From: Saccoglossus kowalevskii
Lineage: Eukaryota > Hemichordata > Enteropneusta > Harrimaniidae
Direction: 5' to 3'
Assembly (NCBI RefSeq): GCF_000003605.2
Contig: NW_003130860.1
Location: 138,385-180,627, forward strand
DNA: 42,243 nucleotides
Position numbers and translations under genes: made by a program. The notes beneath the pieces were generated by a model that was not told where the DNA came from, did not search any database, and saw nothing but the letters and a program-made list of their open reading frames with translations. Each line of letters starts with the position of its first letter. The first letter of the stretch is position 1. This document shows positions 37,641 to 42,243 of this stretch, one piece after another.

Positions 37641-39609
37641 CTCGCACGATTACTATTTGATTCATGATAATAGTTTAGAATCTAATTGCGGCGTTCCACT
37701 CGGTATATACGACTGCACCAATGTGTAGCTTCAATGCTAGTAATATCACTGTGACGTTAAAGTTGCACTCAATATCAGTCACTTCACTAAGATGTAACAT
37801 CTGATTCTTTAATTTGGTTTTAGATTCTATGTGGCGTTTCATTCGCTATTTACCACTACACTGATGCCTAGATTTGATGCTAGTAATATCTCCGCGGTGT
37901 TTCACTCGCTATACTCCACTAACGCCGAGGTAGATATTGCCATGAATGAAATAGGACACTCTCGTCGTACTCCCCTTATCGAGACTAACCAGCAACGCAT
38001 GTCACGGTTTGATAGATGGTTCGAAGACCAGTTTAGTGATTACAACACGACTATTTGCAAACGAGGATGAGGGTGGACCAACATGGCGGAATTGATGACG
38101 TACTTAACAGAAATATCACGTGAAACCAAAACCAGCGTACTGTAATAGTCTATTCAGTTTGAGACACTTTCTTGGAAATCGTCCAAGAAACACAGATGCA
38201 AAAATAAGCAAATAACTGGTAGAGCGTGATGAGCACAATTTATGTTGCATTTCATACCGCTTTCAGTGTGTTCGCGATATTTCACAAATGTTCATCCTGA
38301 ATGTCTTTTAATAGTGAGCACGTTCGTGGTGGTGGGTCAACAGGACGATGGGTGGTCGATTCGTCCCACAATTATATTCGCCTCAAAATTAATTTATTAG
38401 ATTTATTACATGGAAATCGACATCACCCTGCACAAGATCGTAAAGCTGACAAATACCTAAATGGACGAATTTGAACTGGAACAAATTGATTGTGATTCAA
38501 CAGGCCATAACAGTCCCTCATCAGGAACTGTAAACAGGCAAATCATTGGCTAAGTGATTTAATCAAATTTGTGAAATGTCAGTTAATTGTTCAGTAGGAA
38601 TATGTGATAGATATGAGTGGATGGTGACTTGTTATTGTTATCGAACATGTAGACACCCCAGTCTTTGTTGTTAGCAAATCATAATTACTGCATTAATTGT
38701 AAGCTGTAATAGCCGGAGACTCGTCACTCACTGGCAGCTAAGTTTGTGAGAAGGCCAGAGAACTTGAAAGTCAGGCGACTAATAAGTAGATTGTGTCAAA
38801 TACATTGTTTCCATCTTCACTGACTATAAATTTCATGTGATATACTCATACAAATCTTCATATTTTATCAATACGCACAACGGTTCCCGGATTCCTCGTG
38901 AAGTGAGATAGGCTGTGTCATATGACAGTAACAAACGAGCGCTATTCCCCTGGCACACACATTGCTTAGAACGCTGTGCAACAACAACTAGATTCCAGGA
39001 AACCAGTGTTCTGCGGTCTCTATGCTGATTGCCTGTAAAGCATTCGCGTGAAGTAGTCGGCCTTGGAAGCCGGGGGGGTTACACATTCACCACATTAGCT
39101 TTAGTTTTTGACCGAGCATGTTTTTTTCTTGTTTTTGTACGCAAATCTTTGTAAACAGAGACGAATTTAGGAGGAGTGCCAGTTCAAAACCCTACATACC
39201 CCATACTAAAATACGACAATGGAGTCATTGACACTGTAATATGGTATTGATATGTTCGCGTAAAAAGCACTGCGGCAATGGCCATGCAGTATCTGTTACA
39301 AGAGGGGCAACGCGTTATATATCAATGTGTGATCGCCGTCCATCATCTGAAAATGTTTCCTTCAGAGACTGTGTCGCTATGGTAACTTAGTTGTTGCCCA
39401 ACAATGTACCGATATCACGGGTGTAAGTTTTCTATATTCTGTGTTGGTGTACGCATTTGACGGTGATTTATCAATAAATAAAAACGCCGTTCGAGCCTAC
39501 TGCGCATGTCGCATTTGAATTCAGGGTACGTACTCTTAACTCAATGTGCCGCACAGTTTCATAGCTCATTATTGAATCTTATCAATATAGTTTTATCTAA
39601 AAGTTGTAT
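37641..39609. other. Decayed satellite edge, then unrecognised sequence
   Basis: To about 37925, degenerate versions of the 49-bp satellite persist, such as GATGCTAGTAATATCTCCGC. From there to 39609 I see no gene or repeat. A short hairpin, ACAGTCCC-tcatca-GGAACTGT, lies near 38510. Confidence 0.5.
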
Positions 39610-39721
39610 TTAAAGCGCGGTGGTCGTCATTGTAAATAAACAATGTATTTTACACGCGTTGTATACGTCGCTATGAGTCCCATATCCAACAGGACGCAGC
39701 GCGACGGCCACCGCCCTTTAA
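39610..39721. mobile_element. MITE family A, well-preserved copy
   Basis: 112 bp between TTAA at 39610 and 39718. The ends are TTAAAGCGCGGTGGTCGTCA and (reverse) TTAAAGGGCGGTGGCCGTCG. The interior matches 3032-3156 almost base for base but is shorter at the left. Confidence 0.92.
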
Positions 39722-40055
39722 GCTTAACGTGTTACAGTTTTCACGACGCACTAACAGTTTGGCTGCATTAGTACTATACAGTCATCATTAAAGTTGTAGG
39801 CGTCCTCGATTAATAAGCAAGGCACGCATACTCGGATCACACTGCTAAGTGATTTTCTAGCACTCGCCATATAATTCCTTATATTTAAACTGAGCAGTGA
39901 CCGCAAGCAGGGAAAGCAATTTGCACAATGTTAATATCATGCCCAATGCATCTGACAAGGTCGTTCGATAAAATCATTCATACAAACAAAGAGGTAAAAT
40001 GCACGATTCAAAGAGAGCGCACATGCTGCATTTCCTTTAAACTATATGAACTTAC
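39722..40055. other. Spacer, nothing recognised
   Basis: No gene or repeat was seen. Confidence 0.5.
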
Positions 40056-40158
40056 AGTCTCGTGGCATCGGCGGCGAGATTCGAATCAGGGGCTGTGAAT
40101 GGATTTACATCCGGTGAAGTGAATGGATTCACATTCTGACACTGGTCAAACCATTTGA
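40056..40158 (-). CDS. PDE9A: Tentative upstream PDE9A exon with doubled NPF motif
   Basis: The donor CT|GTAAGT at 40056/40055 leaves two bases, which join the G of the exon at 33898 to give Leu. The acceptor is CTTTCTTTACCGTAGTAG, a tandem NAGNAG, so the exon starts at 40158 or 40161. The 33 codons read KWFDQCQNVNPFTSPDVNPF, then TAPDSNLAADATR. The end, AADATRLWRTVTL, suits the start of the PDE9A N-terminal region, but the first two thirds have no match I can recall. The VNPFTxPD unit is duplicated. No in-frame ATG exists, so it would be internal. It may be a chance splice-flanked frame. Confidence 0.4.
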
Positions 40159-41056
40159 CTACTACGGTAAAGAAAGGTTACATCAAGTCTCAGAAGTGTG
40201 TTCGGTTACAAACAACTATAATTTATAGCACAACACGGGTATAGTTGTCACAAATCATTAGAAAATTCGGATGAATACTACTTATTTTGAAATATTGCTT
40301 TAAACAGATTCATATGAAAATTGTTTTTAAAAAGTCCATTTTTTAATTTCCATATTTTAATTATTATTATTCATGTTTATTTATGACTACTTAACTTGCC
40401 GTTATTAGGTTTTAACTGCGATGGAATATAAATATACCAAAAAAACTTAATAGCGGCAAACCCAAAAATTATGCATAAAAGACAAAAATAACATGTTTTG
40501 AAAAATCATGATATTCTTTCGCCTCTATTTATTAGGTGGAATGCCCACGCAAGACCTTAATACAGTATCGTTAATCAGTAAGTTCTTTTGAGATAGTCAC
40601 GCTGACTACATACCCAACGGTGCATACCTATGAACAAAACACCATATTTTTCTCCCGCATTATTCTTGTTCAGTCGTTGTTATCAATGATCCATGGCACA
40701 GTCTGACTTCTTTCAAAAACTAACATCTACATAATTTGTTTTCATATTTTCCAGTGGTCTATTCGGTAAAAAAAAATAACCAAAACAGAAAAAAGTAGAT
40801 ACAAATAGACAAAATGCTGCTAATTAAAAAAATCGTTTATTGTCCTTCAAGAAATATCTCATTATTAAATTGGCGGGAAAATCCTGAAATATTTGCAGAC
40901 TACAATTCATTATTGTTCTAAATGTCAACTCCTGCTGCATGAGCGCATTCACTAAAACATTTTCAGCTGTATTCCTGAACTGACATATAAATCACAATCG
41001 ATAACTTTCGCTTCAATAAACATGGAATAAACAAACCACAATATGTCGAGCTGATG
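40159..41056. other. AT-rich stretch, PDE9A first exon not found
   Basis: I searched the minus strand for a start exon and saw none with convincing sequence. The gene's start may lie right of the window. Confidence 0.4.
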
Positions 41057-41218
41057 TTAAAGCGGGAGGGTCGTCACCTGCGCACGCGCGAGAATTGAGT
41101 TCCAAGCGACGATAACAAAACACGCTAAAAACGCAAACGCTCATGGGTAGACGCTTGTTTGTAAACAATGACACGCTATGGCCATCTGACGCATGCGCAG
41201 GTGCCGCCCCCGCTTTAA
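41057..41218. mobile_element. MITE family B, copy 4 (inverted orientation)
   Basis: 162 bp between TTAA at 41057 and 41215, opposite in orientation to copies 1-3: GAATTGAGTTCCAAGCGACG leads and GACACGCTATGGCCATCTGA trails. The ends are TTAAAGCGGGAGGGTCGTCA and (reverse) TTAAAGCGGGGGCGGCACCT. Confidence 0.93.
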
Positions 41219-41998
41219 ATATGTTTAGTGGTTAATAAATGACTATAATATCACAGTGATAAGAAGACACTGATGTTACTTGTTCTTCCTAAGAAAAAAT
41301 ATTAAATAATAGCGGATTGGAGTGAGTATTCCTATAGCTTCATTGAAGTCTTAGGACTACTTTTTGAAATATTTGATGGTGCGATTACGTTGCGGGGAAT
41401 AATTACAGATTCGCCTGGGATTCACAATTGTTCCCGAATTATTGCAGACTGCAGCGATTCGGGACATAAGCGAATCGCTGTGAATCCATGAACATCTGAA
41501 AACTATTCGAAAGGCAAATTCAAAACATACAACCAAATCGGAAGCCCAAACGATTACCAGCATTTGGGCGGGCAAAAAAAGTCGTTGTAAAAAGTTAGTA
41601 AATATTTCCCACAATTCGCACAAATTCAGACCATCAAATACTTCACATAGCAATTAGCAATATCGTAAAGACGTCGTTTCCCGTGGTAAGTAAAAGTGTC
41701 GTAAACACTCATGATCAATCGGTTTATCAAATTGTCCAATGATTCGAGGGTAGAGCACGAGGCAAGCGACGTGACGTACAGTCTTATGCAAATGAGTAGT
41801 TGTGAATACGTCACGCTGTGGCAAGTTATCATTTGACAGTGCTTGAACGTGTGACACATTAGGAATCATTCAGGGAAGCTTCCACGTGCTATCCAAACTG
41901 GCAAGGTACTTCCATGGCCACAGGCACCAAAACGGTTAAGAGAGTGGTAGTTGTTCTTCATAAACGTAAATGTTATGACACTGTGGTTTGCAAAGCAA
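41219..41998. other. Spacer with a strong nested foldback
   Basis: A perfect 10-bp stem, CAGCGATTCG (41452-41461) with CGAATCGCTG (41471-41480), has a 9-nt loop. An overlapping longer-range pair is GGATTCACA (41418-41426) with TGTGAATCC (41479-41487). The minus-strand open stretch over it has no domain. The rest of the stretch is unremarkable. Confidence 0.55.
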
Positions 41999-42060
41999 TT
42001 AAAGTGGGGAGTCGTCACCTGCGCGTGCCGCGTGCACAGGTGACGGTCCCTTCCGCTAAA
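41999..42060. mobile_element. MITE family B, copy 5, ends-only deletion form
   Basis: A left end TTAAAGTGGGGAGTCGTCAC is followed almost at once by the right end, CACAGGTGACGGTCCCTTCC. The usual ~100-bp interior is missing. The right TTAA is degraded (GCTAAAAATT). Confidence 0.8.
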
Positions 42061-42243
42061 AATTGGTAAGAACACAAATGCGGTAGCATGTTCATTCTGC
42101 GCAAATGCAAACAACACCTAGACAGCTGATGTTTACTCATTCGATGCCACAAAGACAATTTCTGCTCAGTATTGGGCTAAGAAATATAAAATAATTGGTA
42201 CAAATGCAGCAGCTGAAGCCCCTTTTATATAGATATTTGTATG

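Noticed and set aside
37831-38070. 79-codon plus-strand frame after the 49-bp satellite
   Set aside because: Its start lies in decayed satellite monomers and it has no domain.
40070-40090. tRNA B-box-like string (GATTCGAATC) as a tRNA gene
   Set aside because: No acceptor stem or A-box at the right distance. The bases belong to the tentative exon.
41357-42117. Four overlapping minus-strand frames as the PDE9A first exon
   Set aside because: They overlap MITE and foldback sequence, and none resembles the expected N-terminal start or ends in a suitable donor.

Overview
The window is animal nuclear DNA. It holds an intron-rich gene with consensus GT-AG junctions, AT-rich spacers, many tandem arrays and short inverted-repeat transposons. 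The catalytic exons of the one gene I recognise are close to vertebrate PDE9A as I remember it. The repeat style (large simple arrays, TTAA-flanked MITEs, diverged tandem families with 'TTTGCATATTAATTA' strings) fits a marine invertebrate. I cannot name the phylum or species from sequence alone.

Layout, left to right. (1) 1-3348: a 19-bp array cut by the window edge, a probable non-LTR retroposon tail, a pentanucleotide microsatellite, a 132-bp array and a TTAA MITE. (2) 3349-4309, plus strand: the last two exons of an unidentified Ser/Thr-rich protein, with a mariner-like MITE in the intron between them. (3) 4310-14546: gene-free AT-rich DNA with three diverged or clean tandem families (5.7-7.9 kb, 10 kb, 13.2-13.8 kb). 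(4) 14547-33898, minus strand: fifteen phase-consistent exons of a PDE9A-type cGMP phosphodiesterase. They run from the N-terminal region through the helical linker to the complete metal-binding HD-type catalytic domain. (5) Inside its introns: an 82-bp array that runs up to a splice donor, a 21/42-bp AT-rich satellite, a 2.9-kb 12-bp minisatellite and a (GCTAY)n pentanucleotide block, plus three TTAA MITEs and a mariner-like MITE. (6) 33899-42243: a diverged repeat with a hairpin/poly-A end, a 49-bp satellite with 147-bp higher-order structure, more TTAA MITEs, and one tentative upstream PDE9A exon at 40056-40158. The first exon with the start codon was not found and may lie beyond the right edge.

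The only pathway that can be inferred is cGMP breakdown by PDE9A. The long open frames in the 22.4-23.8 kb and 30.3-33.2 kb regions follow from repeat periods divisible by three and should not be annotated as proteins. I found no prokaryotic-style system, no RNA gene and no clear endogenous virus. The most unusual material is the repeat landscape and its contact with PDE9A splice sites.
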